A program made the translations under genes and the position numbers. The notes under the pieces were generated by a model. It ran no database searches, was not told the origin of the DNA, and worked only from the letters and a program-made list of their open reading frames with translations. This document shows, piece by piece, positions 43,051 to 52,167 of a DNA stretch of 64,000 bases (positions are counted from its first letter, which is position 1; the number at the start of each line of letters is the position of its first letter). This stretch comes from Oscillospiraceae bacterium (GTDB lineage: Bacteria > Bacillota > Clostridia > Oscillospirales > Oscillospiraceae). The stretch is from contig CAKASQ030000039.1 in the NCBI GenBank assembly GCA_916988195.3, positions 124,001 to 188,000 of the forward strand. The letters run 5' to 3'.

Positions 43051-44271
43051 TTAAAGTTTACCACTCTTCAGCAAAGACTGAACCTTGGTCGGCAGACCCC
43101 AGATGTTGATGAAGCCCGCGGCCTGCGCCTGATCGAAGTCGCTCTCGCCGAAGGTGACGAGCTCTTCGGAATACAGGGAGTTTGGGGAGGTAATGCCGGC
43201 GTTGATCATGTTGCCCTTGTAGAGCTTGAGCTTGACCGTGCCGGTGCAGTTCTCGTTGGCTTTCTTGGCAAAGGCGGTGAGCGCCTCGGCGAGCGGGCTG
43301 AACCACTTGCCGTTGTAGATGAGGTCCGCATAGTCGACGGCGAGCTTCGACTTCATGTGTGCCGTCTCCTTGTCAAGCGTCAGCATCTCGAGCTGCTCGT
43401 GCGCAAAGTAGAGGATTGTGCCGCCCGGGGTCTCGTAGATGCCGTGGTCCTTCATGCCGATGAGCCGGTTCTCGACGATATCGAGAATGCCGATGCCGTT
43501 TGCGCCGCCGAGCTCGTTGAGCTTCGCGATGATCTTGGAGACCTTCATCTTTTCGCCGTTCACGGCTACGGGCACGCCCGCTTCAAAGTCGACGGAAACC
43601 TCGGTTGCCACATCGGGCGCCTTATAGGGCGAGACGCTCATCTCGAGGAACTTGTCCTTATCGAGGTCCGGCTCGTTTGCCGGGTCTTCGAGGTCCAGGC
43701 CCTCATGGCTCAGGTGCCAGAGGTTCTTATCCTTGGAGTAGTTCGTCTCTCTCGAGATTTTGAGCGGCACATGATGCGCCTCGGCGTAGTCGATCTCTTC
43801 GTCTCTCGACTTGATCTCCCACTCTCTCCACGGCGCGATGATCGTCATGCCGGGGGCAAAATACTGAATGCCGAGCTCAAAGCGGACCTGATCGTTACCC
43901 TTGCCGGTGCAGCCGTGGGCAATTGCGTCCGCGCCTTCGGCGAGCGCGATCTCGGCCAGCTTCTTGGCGATGATGGGTCTTGCAAACGCCGTGCCGAGCA
44001 GGTACTTTTCGTACTTCGCGCCCATCATGATCGACGGCACGATGATATCGTCGCACATTTCGTCCGTGAGGTCAGCCACGATCAGCTTGCTCGCGCCGGT
44101 CTTGATGGCCTTTTCCTCGAGACCTTCGAGCTCGTCGCCCTGCCCCACGTCGGCGGCAACGGCAATGATTTCAGGATCGTTGTAGTTTTCTTTCAGCCAG
44201 GGGATAATGACCGACGTATCCAGACCGCCGGAATAGGCGAGAACGATTTTCTTGATGGTTTCCTTTTTCAT
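43051..44271 (-). CDS. argG: Argininosuccinate synthase
   Basis: This 406-aa enzyme condenses citrulline and aspartate using ATP. The PP-loop is [17 protein letters not shown], with [13 protein letters not shown] (~residue 118), the citrulline-binding motif [14 protein letters not shown] and GKWFSPL near the C-terminus. The start at 44271 is chosen because GGAGGCAACACC precedes it; an upstream ATG (44292) overlaps the ribosome site region. An ARG-box-like palindrome lies upstream at the promoter, so ArgR control by arginine is predicted. Confidence 0.97.
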   Translation of the reverse strand: MKKETIKKIVLAYSGGLDTSVIIPWLKENYNDPEIIAVAADVGQGDELEGLEEKAIKTGASKLIVADLTDEMCDDIIVPSIMMGAKYEKYLLGTAFARPIIAKKLAEIALAEGADAIAHGCTGKGNDQVRFELGIQYFAPGMTIIAPWREWEIKSRDEEIDYAEAHHVPLKISRETNYSKDKNLWHLSHEGLDLEDPANEPDLDKDKFLEMSVSPYKAPDVATEVSVDFEAGVPVAVNGEKMKVSKIIAKLNELGGANGIGILDIVENRLIGMKDHGIYETPGGTILYFAHEQLEMLTLDKETAHMKSKLAVDYADLIYNGKWFSPLAEALTAFAKKANENCTGTVKLKLYKGNMINAGITSPNSLYSEELVTFGESDFDQAQAAGFINIWGLPTKVQSLLKSGKL

Positions 44272-44307
44272 GGTGTTGCCTCCGTGTGTCATATTTTATG
44301 GATAAAT

Positions 44308-44334
44308 ATTATATCTTTTTGCATAAAAATGCAA
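44308..44334 (-). promoter_or_regulatory. argG promoter overlapped by ARG box
   Basis: TTGCATAAAAATGCAA (44319-44334 on the plus strand) resembles the ArgR/AhrC box of Bacillus (pattern TGAATAAAAATKCAA). TATAAT on the minus strand (44309-44314) lies beside it. Binding there would block RNA polymerase when arginine is abundant. Confidence 0.6.
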
Positions 44335-44446
44335 TACGCATCCTGCACAAATCCCACACGGATTTTTCTGCCGTTTTGCATATATTGAAATAAATCCTGC
44401 ATAAGTTTCTGCATATACGCATATTTATTCGTAAAAATAAAAAAAT

Positions 44447-44474
44447 ATACCGGCAAGCGACTGCCTGCCGGTAT
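44447..44474 (-). terminator. Terminator of the flavodoxin-like reductase gene
   Basis: ATACCGGCA / TGCCGGTAT is followed on the minus strand by TTTTTTTATTTTTAC. Confidence 0.85.
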
Positions 44475-44488
44475 AAAGCATACACTAT

Positions 44489-45112
44489 TCAGCGAATGAA
44501 ATTTGTGCGCTGGAAGGGCTCGACGGCGGGCGGATTCACACCCGCGTCCTTTCCGGCCTCGATGCACGAAAGGAGCCACGCCATATTGCGCCCCAAAGCG
44601 CGCATGGTCTGAAGACCCTCTAAATCCTGCTCCACGTCCTGCGCGTTTGCACCGTGCACCATGTTCCAGTACTGGCTCGAGACGATCGGCATGTGCGAAA
44701 TGCCAGGATATTTTAAAAGCTGCTCATAGGCCGCCGAATTGCCGCCGCGTCTTGCCGCCGTGACAACAGCTGCGGGCTTGAAGCGGAAGGTTTCCGCATC
44801 GGCGGAATAAAATACCCGGTCCAGAAAAGACGTCATATTGCCCGAGGCCGCCGCATAGTGGACGGGGCTTCCGAACACAAAGCCGTCCACCGTTTTCGCC
44901 TTCTCGGTAAATTCCGCGACGACGCCGCCAAAGATGCACGCGCCGGTTTTCCGGCACCCGCCGCAGCCAATGCAGCCGCCGATGGGCTCGTTTCCGATCC
45001 AGAAGATCTCGGTCTCCACACCGGATGCCTGCAAGGTCTTCTCAACCTCCTGCAGGGCCCTGTTCGTGCTGCCGTTTTTGTGCGGGCTGCCGTTGACCAA
45101 TAATACCTTCAT
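44489..45112 (-). CDS. NADPH-dependent FMN reductase / flavodoxin-like iron-sulfur flavoprotein
   Basis: This 207-aa cytoplasmic flavoprotein has the FMN-phosphate loop VNGSPHKNGSTNRAL (~residue 6-20) and the flavin-ring motif FGSPVHYAAASGNMTSFLDR (~80-100). A compact Cys motif, CIGCGGCRKTGAC (~47-59), is seen in iron-sulfur flavoproteins and in azo/quinone reductases of clostridia. AAGGAGCATGTG lies before the ATG. Physiological partners are unknown. It probably reduces quinones or other low-potential acceptors using NAD(P)H (inference). Single gene with its own terminator. Confidence 0.85.
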   Translation of the reverse strand: MKVLLVNGSPHKNGSTNRALQEVEKTLQASGVETEIFWIGNEPIGGCIGCGGCRKTGACIFGGVVAEFTEKAKTVDGFVFGSPVHYAAASGNMTSFLDRVFYSADAETFRFKPAAVVTAARRGGNSAAYEQLLKYPGISHMPIVSSQYWNMVHGANAQDVEQDLEGLQTMRALGRNMAWLLSCIEAGKDAGVNPPAVEPFQRTNFIR

Positions 45113-45273
45113 AACACATGCTCCTTCCTCAAAAAGCTTACCCCTATTTTGCCGAATTTCTGTCTGCTTGTCAAGCGCGCGCCGTCTTCATGAAATCTTA
45201 AGATTTTTCCGCATTGTTTCTTAAGCGCATTTCCGGTATCATAAAGACAAGTGAAAGCAAGGAGAACTACCCA

Positions 45274-45969
45274 ATGTACAATATTTTAGTGTGTGACGAC
45301 GAAAAGGACATCGTTTCGGCGCTTACGATCTATTTGCAGGCCGAGGGCTATCAGGTCTTCGGCGCGTCAAACGGCCTGCAGGCGCTCGAGACCTTACGCC
45401 ACGAGCAGATCCATCTTGTGCTGCTCGATATCATGATGCCGGGGCTGGATGGTCTTCATACCATGCAGCGTCTGCGTGAATTTTCCAACGTCCCCGTCAT
45501 TCTGCTCACAGCAAAATCCGAGGACAACGACAAAATCCTCGGCCTCACCGCCGGGGCGGACGACTATGTGACAAAGCCCTTTAACCCCATCGAGGTCATG
45601 GCGCGCGTGAAGTCCCAGCTGCGAAGGTTCCTGCAGCTCGGCGGCGGCACGGTTCGGTCGAACGTGCTTCATATCGGCGGCATTGAGCTCGATGACGACG
45701 CGAAAACCGTGAAGCTGGACGGCGAGCCGGTGAACCTCACGCCCAAGGAATATGATATTCTGCGCTTTCTGATGCAGAACCCCGGGAAGGTCTTCTCCCC
45801 GAGCGAAATTTATCGCCGCGTCTGGGATGATCTGCCGCTCAACGCAGACAACGCCCTCGCCGTTCACATCCGTCACATCCGGGAAAAAATCGAATATAAC
45901 CCCGCCGAGCCCCGGTACTTAAAGGTTGTCTGGGGCAAGGGATATAAAATGGAGGCTGATCCCCGATGA
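45274..45969 (+). CDS. OmpR-family response regulator
   Basis: This 231-aa regulator starts at 45274 after AAGGAG. The receiver domain holds the acidic pocket CDDEKD, the phospho-acceptor Asp in LVLLDIMMPG (~residue 53), Thr in LLTAKSED and Lys in YVTKPF. The C-terminal winged helix is of the OmpR type (LTPKEYDILRFLMQNPGKVF, then VHIRHIREKIE). The kinase gene overlaps its stop (ATGA). The pair is VanR/VanS-like in layout, suggesting envelope sensing, but no target gene is adjacent. Confidence 0.92.
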   Translation: MYNILVCDDEKDIVSALTIYLQAEGYQVFGASNGLQALETLRHEQIHLVLLDIMMPGLDGLHTMQRLREFSNVPVILLTAKSEDNDKILGLTAGADDYVTKPFNPIEVMARVKSQLRRFLQLGGGTVRSNVLHIGGIELDDDAKTVKLDGEPVNLTPKEYDILRFLMQNPGKVFSPSEIYRRVWDDLPLNADNALAVHIRHIREKIEYNPAEPRYLKVVWGKGYKMEADPR

Positions 45970-48134
45970 AATCACTTCAAAGTAAGCTTTGGGCGAAGAT
46001 CACGGCGCTGCTGCTGCTGACGGTCTTTGCCATCGTGCTCTTTTTCAGCGGCTTCGGCGTGCTGTATCTTGCCGATCAGGGCGGCTACAGCAATCCCGAG
46101 GGCTTTGCGGAGGACCACATTGCAGGAAACGCGTTCTACAGCGCAATGAACACCGCCGCCGACTATTATTCCGCCGTTTTGCAGCAAAGCTCGGGCGGCA
46201 GCGGCTCGGCGCTTTCGTATTACGAGCAGCAGTTCTCCCGCGAAAACAGCAACTTTTTCTTCACCGTGCAGGACGATACCGGCAAAATCGTCTTCGAAAG
46301 CTCCGATCAGGACGAAACGTATCAGTATATGCGCAGCCAGGAGCAGTATCTGTCCTACAACTGGCGCGACGTTGTGGAGGATGACCACGTCTTTGCTTCC
46401 GAAGAAGAATACCAGACCTACCTTGATTCCCTGCAAAAGCAGAACTTCAACATCAACGACGCATATATTACGGAATATATCTACGCAGACGAAACAGCTG
46501 CCGCCAGTCAGACGGAAACGTCTGTCTCGAAAGAGATTATGACCGATGATACCGAAGCGGAAGCCGCGTCTGCACCCGAGCCCGACGAGGCAGGCGCCGT
46601 GCGCGAGGTCCACGCCTACATTTCCTATCAGCGCTTTGACTATCAGCACGTGACCATCACCGGCTACATCCGAAGCCCCCTGACGGCGAAGGACGATATC
46701 TATCAGGAGTCATATTATTCGAACCTTCTGGTGGAAAACAGGCATGTCCTGATTGCCGTCGCCGCCGTTTCGTTTGCCGTGTGCCTGGCGCTGCTTGTCT
46801 TTCTGCTGTGCGCGGCAGGGCATAAGGAGGGCGTGGCAGGCATCCACCTCAACTGGGTCGACCGGATTCCGCTGGATTTGTACCTCGCCCTTGCTATTGT
46901 CCCCGGAGGGTGTCTGTTTGCCATCGGCGTTGATCTGACCAATGCGAGCCTCGCCATCTCGATTTTCGTCTTCGCGGTGCTGCTGGCCTTCGCGGTGCTG
47001 CTCGTGATGAGTGTTCTGATGACGCTTTCAACGCGCTTTAAATCCGGCGCGTTCTGGAAAAACACGATCGTCTATCGCTGCTTGTGCCTGCTTTTCCGCA
47101 TGGGAAAGGGTCTCAAAGACGGTCTTTCCTACTGCGCGAAGCATCTGCACCTGTACTGGCAGGCAGGCTTGATCTTCGTCGGTGTGAGCCTTGCCGAGCT
47201 GTTCGTTCTCGCGGCGTTCAGCCGCAGCGGGGTTGTCGTGATCTGGGTGATTGCCAAGCTCGCAGAAGCGCCGCTGCTCGTCCTGCTCGCCGTCAGCCTG
47301 CAAAAGCTCAAAGCGGGCGGTGAGGCGCTCGCAGCAGGAAATCTCAACGCAAGCGTCGATGTCAATCACATGTACGGCGTTCTGAAAAGCCACGGCGAGA
47401 ACCTCAATTCCATCGCCCAGGGCATGCAGAAGGCCGTGCAGCAGCAGTTAAAGTCCGAGCGCTTCCGCACGGACCTCATCACAAATGTCTCACACGACAT
47501 CAAAACGCCGCTGACCTCGATCGTCAACTATGTCGACCTTCTCAAAAAAGAGGATGTGCAGCCGGAGAAGGCAAAGGAGTATATTGCCGTCCTCGACCGC
47601 CAGTCGGCAAGGCTGAAAAAGCTGACCGAGGATCTGGTTGAAGCGTCCAAAGCATCGAGCGGCACGCTGCCGGTGCATCTGGAAGCGGTCGATGTGAATG
47701 TGCTTCTTTCGCAGGTCTCGGGCGAGTACCAGAGCCGGTTTGAGCTCTGTAAGCTCGAGCCCATCGTGAAGCTCTCTTCCGAAGATCCGCAGATTCTGGC
47801 GGACGGAAAGCTTCTGTGGCGTGTATTTGATAATCTTCTCAGCAATATCTGCAAATACGCCATGCCCGGCACGCGCGTCTATTTTACAAGCGAGGTGCAA
47901 GACGGACGCGTGAGCATCAGCTTCAAGAACATCTCCAATTACCCCCTCGATATTACTGCCGACGAGCTTCTTGAGCGCTTTGTACGCGGCGACTCGTCCC
48001 GCTCCACAGAAGGAAGCGGTCTCGGTCTTTCCATCGCGCAGAGCCTGACCGGCCTTCAGAAGGGCACGTTCGACCTCGTTGTCGACGGTGACCTCTTCAA
48101 AGCCAATCTCTCCTTCCCGCTTTTAAACGCTTGA
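45966..48134 (+). CDS. Membrane sensor histidine kinase
   Basis: This 722-aa kinase is coupled to the response regulator by a four-base overlap. It has an N-terminal membrane helix, a ~215-residue extracytoplasmic domain rich in Tyr/Gln/Asp, then several further helices (~260-450), which is more than the usual two. The catalytic part has the H-box NVSHDIKTPLTSIVNYVDLL (~505), the N-box DNLLSNICKYA (~620) and the G-box EGSGLGLSIAQSL (~685). HAMP is not clear. The multi-helix layout is like Clostridial VanS-type sensors; the signal is unknown. Confidence 0.92.
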   Translation: MKSLQSKLWAKITALLLLTVFAIVLFFSGFGVLYLADQGGYSNPEGFAEDHIAGNAFYSAMNTAADYYSAVLQQSSGGSGSALSYYEQQFSRENSNFFFTVQDDTGKIVFESSDQDETYQYMRSQEQYLSYNWRDVVEDDHVFASEEEYQTYLDSLQKQNFNINDAYITEYIYADETAAASQTETSVSKEIMTDDTEAEAASAPEPDEAGAVREVHAYISYQRFDYQHVTITGYIRSPLTAKDDIYQESYYSNLLVENRHVLIAVAAVSFAVCLALLVFLLCAAGHKEGVAGIHLNWVDRIPLDLYLALAIVPGGCLFAIGVDLTNASLAISIFVFAVLLAFAVLLVMSVLMTLSTRFKSGAFWKNTIVYRCLCLLFRMGKGLKDGLSYCAKHLHLYWQAGLIFVGVSLAELFVLAAFSRSGVVVIWVIAKLAEAPLLVLLAVSLQKLKAGGEALAAGNLNASVDVNHMYGVLKSHGENLNSIAQGMQKAVQQQLKSERFRTDLITNVSHDIKTPLTSIVNYVDLLKKEDVQPEKAKEYIAVLDRQSARLKKLTEDLVEASKASSGTLPVHLEAVDVNVLLSQVSGEYQSRFELCKLEPIVKLSSEDPQILADGKLLWRVFDNLLSNICKYAMPGTRVYFTSEVQDGRVSISFKNISNYPLDITADELLERFVRGDSSRSTEGSGLGLSIAQSLTGLQKGTFDLVVDGDLFKANLSFPLLNA

Positions 48135-48144
48135 GTGCGTTCCC

Positions 48145-48169
48145 AGCGCTCCGGATTTTCCGGGGCGCT
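48145..48169 (+). terminator. Terminator of the two-component operon
   Basis: AGCGCTCCGG / CCGGGGCGCT with loop ATTTT is followed by CATTTTTTTCGG, 11 bases after the kinase stop. Confidence 0.8.
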
Positions 48170-48198
48170 CATTTTTTTCGGTTTTTCCGGAAATCCTC

Positions 48199-48227
48199 TT
48201 GACAAATAAACATCTTGTGCTTATTAT
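48199..48227 (+). promoter_or_regulatory. Promoter of psuK-psuG
   Basis: TTGACA (48199-48204) and TATTAT (48222-48227) are 17 bases apart, 43 bases before the GTG start. Confidence 0.75.
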
Positions 48228-48270
48228 AAACATATGCTTAGAAAATAAACTTTTGTCCGGAGGTAGAACC

Positions 48271-49371
48271 GTGACCGAACGTGAGACTGAAATATTCCGT
48301 ATCATTCAGCAGAACCCCGCCATCTCCCAGAACGAGCTGGCCGCGAAGCTGAATCTCGCCCGGAGCTCGGTAGCCGTCCACATCGCAAATTTGCAGAAGA
48401 AAGGCTACATTCTCGGCAAGGGCTACATTGTAAATGAAAGCGCATACGTGCTCGGTGTCGGTGCGGCGAATGTGGACATCCACGGCCGGTCCAAAAAGTC
48501 CATCGTCATGCACGACTCCAACCCCGGCCACATGAATACCTCGGCCGGCGGCGTGACCAGAAACGTCTGCGAGAATCTCTCGCGCCTCGGCGTGAGCGTG
48601 AAGCTCATCTCCGCCGTCGGAACGGACGTATATGCAGACCAGATCCGCCGCGAGTGCCAGTCGGCCGGCATCGACATTTCAAACCTCTACGTCGCAGACG
48701 GCAAAGCCTCGTCGACCTACATGTCCATGATCGACGCGGACGGCGATATGTTCGTTGCACTCTCCGATATGACGGTTTTGCAGGGCCTTCCCCTGAGCTT
48801 TCTCAGCGGCAAGCAGAGCCTCATTCGCGGCGCGCGGCTCGTCACGTGCGACCCCAGTCTTTCGGAAGAGGCCATCTGCCGCCTGCTTGATCTTTGCGAG
48901 GGCGGGCCGGATGTGTACGCAGACCCCGTCTCCACGGCCTACGCCAGAAAGCTTGCTCCCTATGTCGGGCGACTGCACACCGTCAAGCCCAACCGGATGG
49001 AGCTTGAGATCCTGGCCGGTCAGGAAATCCGCGACGAGCTGAGCCTTTATAACGCGTGCGAGAAGGTTCTGAATAAGGGCCTGCACCGCATCTTCGTGAG
49101 CCTCGGCACCGAAGGGTGCCTCTACATGGATCAGGAAGGCCGCATGCTCCGCCGCAAGCTCCGTCCCTTCGAGCACATGGTCAACGCCACCGGCGCGGGC
49201 GACGCATTTACCGCCGCCATGATCTACGCCACGCTCGAGGACATGCCCATTGAGTCCGTCATGGACTACGCCATGGCCGCCGGCATTGCCGCCATCGGCC
49301 ACGAGAGAACCATCAACCCCCAGATGAGCATTTCGCTTCTGGAATCTATTTTAAAGGAGTACAAACAATGA
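48271..49371 (+). CDS. psuK: Pseudouridine kinase (PfkB family) with N-terminal HTH
   Basis: This 366-aa protein phosphorylates pseudouridine. The GTG at 48271 is chosen because GGAGG lies 7 bases upstream; the ATG-like upstream starts lie in the promoter. The first ~60 residues form a winged HTH (IIQQNPAISQNELAAKLNLA, RSSVAVHIANLQKKGYI), found on PsuK-type kinases of Firmicutes and likely used for self-regulation. The kinase has the PfkB motifs GGVTRNVCENLSRLG (~105) and the C-terminal NATGAGDAFTAAM with the catalytic Asp (~315). Overlaps psuG by four bases. Confidence 0.9.
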   Translation: MTERETEIFRIIQQNPAISQNELAAKLNLARSSVAVHIANLQKKGYILGKGYIVNESAYVLGVGAANVDIHGRSKKSIVMHDSNPGHMNTSAGGVTRNVCENLSRLGVSVKLISAVGTDVYADQIRRECQSAGIDISNLYVADGKASSTYMSMIDADGDMFVALSDMTVLQGLPLSFLSGKQSLIRGARLVTCDPSLSEEAICRLLDLCEGGPDVYADPVSTAYARKLAPYVGRLHTVKPNRMELEILAGQEIRDELSLYNACEKVLNKGLHRIFVSLGTEGCLYMDQEGRMLRRKLRPFEHMVNATGAGDAFTAAMIYATLEDMPIESVMDYAMAAGIAAIGHERTINPQMSISLLESILKEYKQ

Positions 49372-50285
49372 ATCTGCATGAATATCTGTCCGTCGCACCC
49401 GAAATCGCCGAAGCCATTGCGCAGGGCAAGCCCGTTGTCGCGCTGGAATCCACCATCCTGAGCCACGGCATGCCGTATCCGGAGAACGTGGAATTTGCCC
49501 ACAAGGTTGAAAAAATCGTCCGTGAAGAGGGTGCAATCCCCGCAACGACCGCCATCATCGGCGGCAAGCTGAAGGTCGGTCTGAATGACGAAGAGCTCCT
49601 CACGATGTGCAAGGCAGAAAACGTCGGCAAGGTCAGCCGCCGCGACGTGGCTGTGTATCTGGCGACCGGCCAGACCGGCGCAACGACCGTTGCAACGACG
49701 ATGATCATCGCGAGCCTGGCCGGCATCCACTTCTTCGCAACCGGTGGCATCGGCGGCGTGCACAGAGGCGCGGAAAAGACGATGGATATCTCCGCAGACC
49801 TGCAAGAGCTTGCAAACACCCCCGTCTGCGTCGTCTGCGCGGGTGCAAAGAGCATTCTGGACCTCGGTCTGACGCTCGAGTACCTCGAGACCTACGGCGT
49901 GCCCGTTCTCGGCCTCCGCACCGACGAGCTGCCCGCGTTCTACTGCCGTACCTCCGGCTACAAGCTGGACTACAACTGCCAGGATGAACAGACCGTCGCC
50001 AAGATCATGAAGACCAAGTGGGACGTGGGTCTCAAGGGCGGCGCCGTCGTCGGCAACCCCATTCCCGAGCAGTACGCAATGGACCCCGATTACATGAACG
50101 GTATCATTGAAAAGGCCGTCGCGCAGGCCAACGCCGAGCACATCCACGGCAAGGCCATCACCCCGTTCCTGCTGGCCCACATCAAGGACATGACCGGCGG
50201 CAGCTCGTTCGCGGCAAACCTCGAGCTGGCCTATAACAACGCCCGCGCCTGCTCCAAGATCGCCTGCGCCTACGCAAAGCTGTAA
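49368..50285 (+). CDS. psuG: Pseudouridine-5'-phosphate glycosidase
   Basis: This 305-aa enzyme breaks the C-C glycosidic bond of pseudouridine 5'-phosphate to give uracil and ribose 5-phosphate. Signature stretches are VALESTILSHGMPYPEN (~residue 24), GAIPATTAIIGGKLKVGL (~55), SRRDVAVY, GATTVATTMIIASLAGI, FFATGGIGGVHRGAE with the catalytic Lys region nearby, and SILDLGLTLEYLETYGVPV. Length is normal. The ATG overlaps the psuK stop, so kinase and glycosidase are made together to salvage modified nucleoside from RNA turnover. Confidence 0.95.
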   Translation: MNLHEYLSVAPEIAEAIAQGKPVVALESTILSHGMPYPENVEFAHKVEKIVREEGAIPATTAIIGGKLKVGLNDEELLTMCKAENVGKVSRRDVAVYLATGQTGATTVATTMIIASLAGIHFFATGGIGGVHRGAEKTMDISADLQELANTPVCVVCAGAKSILDLGLTLEYLETYGVPVLGLRTDELPAFYCRTSGYKLDYNCQDEQTVAKIMKTKWDVGLKGGAVVGNPIPEQYAMDPDYMNGIIEKAVAQANAEHIHGKAITPFLLAHIKDMTGGSSFAANLELAYNNARACSKIACAYAKL

Positions 50286-50308
50286 GCGGAAATTCCCAAC
50301 ACGCATGA

Positions 50309-50334
50309 GCCCCGGAGGAACGTTCCTCCGGGGC
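50309..50334 (+). terminator. Terminator of psuK-psuG
   Basis: GCCCCGGAGGAA / TTCCTCCGGGGC with loop CG is followed by CTTTTTGC. Confidence 0.88.
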
Positions 50335-50464
50335 CTTTTTGCTTTGGCAGCGAATCTGTTTCCAGGCTGTCACCTAACTGTATCCGCATTGTAACGCGGC
50401 GTTTCTAGTTTTTTCATAATTTTCGTGTATACTATAGGCTAGAAAATTTCAGGAGGGATGAGAC

Positions 50465-51253
50465 ATGCCGGATTGCCGCGCGCCGGTTGCGGTGTTTGAC
50501 TCGGGACTCGGCGGAATCAGTGTTCTGCGCGAGCTGGTGCGGACGCTTCCGCGGGAAAACTATCTCTACTTTGGAGACTCCCTCCACGCGCCCTACGGCA
50601 CAAAAACGCCGCAGGAGGTTGTTGACCTCAGCCTGCAGGCGGCGGACAGGCTTCTCGCACAGGGCGCAAAAGCGCTCGTCGTCGCCTGCAACACGGCAAC
50701 CAGCGCCGCCATCCGGACGCTGCGGAAAACATATCCAGAACTTGCCATCGTCGGCACGGAGCCCGCCATCAAGCCCGCCGTCGAGCGCCACCCGGGCGGT
50801 CGGATCCTCATGCTGGCTACGGCCATGACCGTTCAGGAGGAAAAGTTCCAGCGCCTCAAGGCGCAGTATGACGATCAGGCGCAGATCATCCCCATCGCGT
50901 GCAGCGGCCTGATGGAATACGTCGAGCAGGGGGTCTTACGCGGCGCGGAGGTCGAGGGGTACCTTCTTGACAAGCTCGAGCCTTATCTGAAAGTCCCCAT
51001 CGACGCGGTCGTTCTCGGCTGTACGCACTATCCGTTTTTGCGTGGGGCCATCCGCCGCATCGTGGGACGAAGGCCCGAGATCATCGACGGAAGCATCGGC
51101 ATCGCCCGGCAGCTTGAGCGGAGGCTCGAGGAGCAGGGACTTTTGAATCCCGGAGACGTGTCCGGCAAGGTAGAATTTCAAAACTCGCTCGATGAGCCGG
51201 AGATTCTGGGGCTCATGCAGGCGCTGTTCCACTATGAGGACGAAGCGCCGTAA
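50465..51253 (+). CDS. murI: Glutamate racemase
   Basis: This 262-aa cytoplasmic enzyme makes D-glutamate for peptidoglycan. Cofactor-free, it uses two Cys: the first in VVACNTATSAAI (~residue 78) and the second in VLGCTHYPFL (~190). VAVFDSGLGGISVL at the N-terminus and GDSLHAPYGTK (~38) are the other family motifs. AGGAGGGATGAGAC precedes the ATG. It lies alone between the psu operon and carD. Length is typical. Confidence 0.96.
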   Translation: MPDCRAPVAVFDSGLGGISVLRELVRTLPRENYLYFGDSLHAPYGTKTPQEVVDLSLQAADRLLAQGAKALVVACNTATSAAIRTLRKTYPELAIVGTEPAIKPAVERHPGGRILMLATAMTVQEEKFQRLKAQYDDQAQIIPIACSGLMEYVEQGVLRGAEVEGYLLDKLEPYLKVPIDAVVLGCTHYPFLRGAIRRIVGRRPEIIDGSIGIARQLERRLEEQGLLNPGDVSGKVEFQNSLDEPEILGLMQALFHYEDEAP

Positions 51254-51384
51254 TCGACCCAAAAATTGAAAATCGAAAAAATCAGCCGTCCGAAAGAAAA
51301 ACAATCTTTCAGGCGGCTGACAATTTTTCAGTGTATAAACATGGCATATAATTTGGAAAACGAAAATTTGTGCAACTTTTCCGT

Positions 51385-51414
51385 TTGCGTTCCTAACAGA
51401 AAATCTGCTATAAT
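51385..51414 (+). promoter_or_regulatory. Promoter of the CarD-like gene
   Basis: TTGCGT (51385-51390) and TATAAT (51409-51414) are 18 bases apart, 43 bases before the start codon. The -10 is a perfect consensus. Confidence 0.65.
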
Positions 51415-51456
51415 TAAGATACAGAAAGTTGGATTTTGCGGGAAACGGAGGATGCG

Positions 51457-51957
51457 ATGTTTACACCGGGCGATTATGTGGTTTACAGTATCGAGGGCGT
51501 GTGCCGCGTGGAGGAAGCGGGTCGGCTGAATGTACCGGGGCTCGAGCGCGGGCGGGACTATTATCGTCTCACGCCGTATTACCGCGGCGGCGTGATCTAC
51601 ACACCCGTCGGCGGCAAGGCAAGCATCCGCCCGGTCATGACAAAAACGGACGTGCAGGCGCTTTTGCCGGAGCTTCCCGGTCTTCCCGAGCTGACGGACG
51701 TTCCGACGGATATCAAGCAGCAGTCGGGCTTTTACCGGGAGATTCTTGCCGCGCACGATTGCAGAAAGCTGCTCCAGCTCTGCAAGACCATCTACAACAA
51801 GCAGAAGCAGCTCGCCGCCCGGCGCAGAACCGTCAGCGCCACCGAGCTTCGCAGCTGGAAAACCGCCGAGGAAATGCTCCATCAGGAGTTTGCCTTTGTC
51901 CTCGGCAAGCAGCCGTCTGAGATCAAGGCCTATCTGGAAGACGCGTTCGCGTCCTGA
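51457..51957 (+). CDS. carD: CarD-family transcriptional regulator
   Basis: This 166-aa protein starts at 51457 after ACGGAGGATGCG. The N-terminal ~65 residues form a CarD/TRCF RNA-polymerase interaction domain (FTPGDYVVYSIEGVCRVEEA, YYRLTPYYRGGVIYTPVGG). The C-terminal part is helical (YREILAAHDCRKLLQLCKTI, EEMLHQEFAFVLGKQPSE) and would contact promoter DNA. CarD proteins bind RNA polymerase beta and stabilise open complexes in mycobacteria. The clostridial members probably have a related global role. Single gene with a strong promoter. Confidence 0.9.
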   Translation: MFTPGDYVVYSIEGVCRVEEAGRLNVPGLERGRDYYRLTPYYRGGVIYTPVGGKASIRPVMTKTDVQALLPELPGLPELTDVPTDIKQQSGFYREILAAHDCRKLLQLCKTIYNKQKQLAARRRTVSATELRSWKTAEEMLHQEFAFVLGKQPSEIKAYLEDAFAS

Positions 51958-51984
51958 AGGCCGGAGTTTTTCTAAAATACACGA

Positions 51985-52017
51985 AAAGGGGTCGATGCAT
52001 ACCGCACCGACCCCTTT
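51985..52017. terminator. Terminator between carD and the sigma-factor operon
   Basis: AAAGGGGTCG / CGACCCCTTT is followed by CTTGTTTC on the plus strand and CGTGTATTTTAG on the minus strand. It serves both convergent transcripts. Confidence 0.7.
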
Positions 52018-52024
52018 CTTGTTT

Positions 52025-52165
52025 CTATGTTACCCGGAACGACTGCGCGAGCAGGCGCAGAATAAAGGCGGAAAAATCGCTTTCGAACGAAATCGCGAAC
52101 CGCTCGCCGTCTTCAATTTCGTGGCAGGAGATGAGCTTCCTTGCTTCGCTGACCCAGACTGCCAT
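52025..52165 (-). CDS. 46-aa ORF at the end of the sigma/anti-sigma operon
   Basis: The frame MAVWVSEARKLISCHEIEDG...FSAFILRLLAQSFRVT starts two bases after the anti-sigma stop codon (TAAACATG), with GAGGGGG upstream. It has an N-terminal charged half and a short amphipathic/hydrophobic C-terminal helix (FSAFILRLLAQSF). I do not recognise it. The tight coupling, ribosome site and normal composition support a real gene. It could be a small regulator of the anti-sigma factor or sigma factor (speculative). Confidence 0.55.
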   Translation of the reverse strand: MAVWVSEARKLISCHEIEDGERFAISFESDFSAFILRLLAQSFRVT

Positions 52166-52167
52166 GT

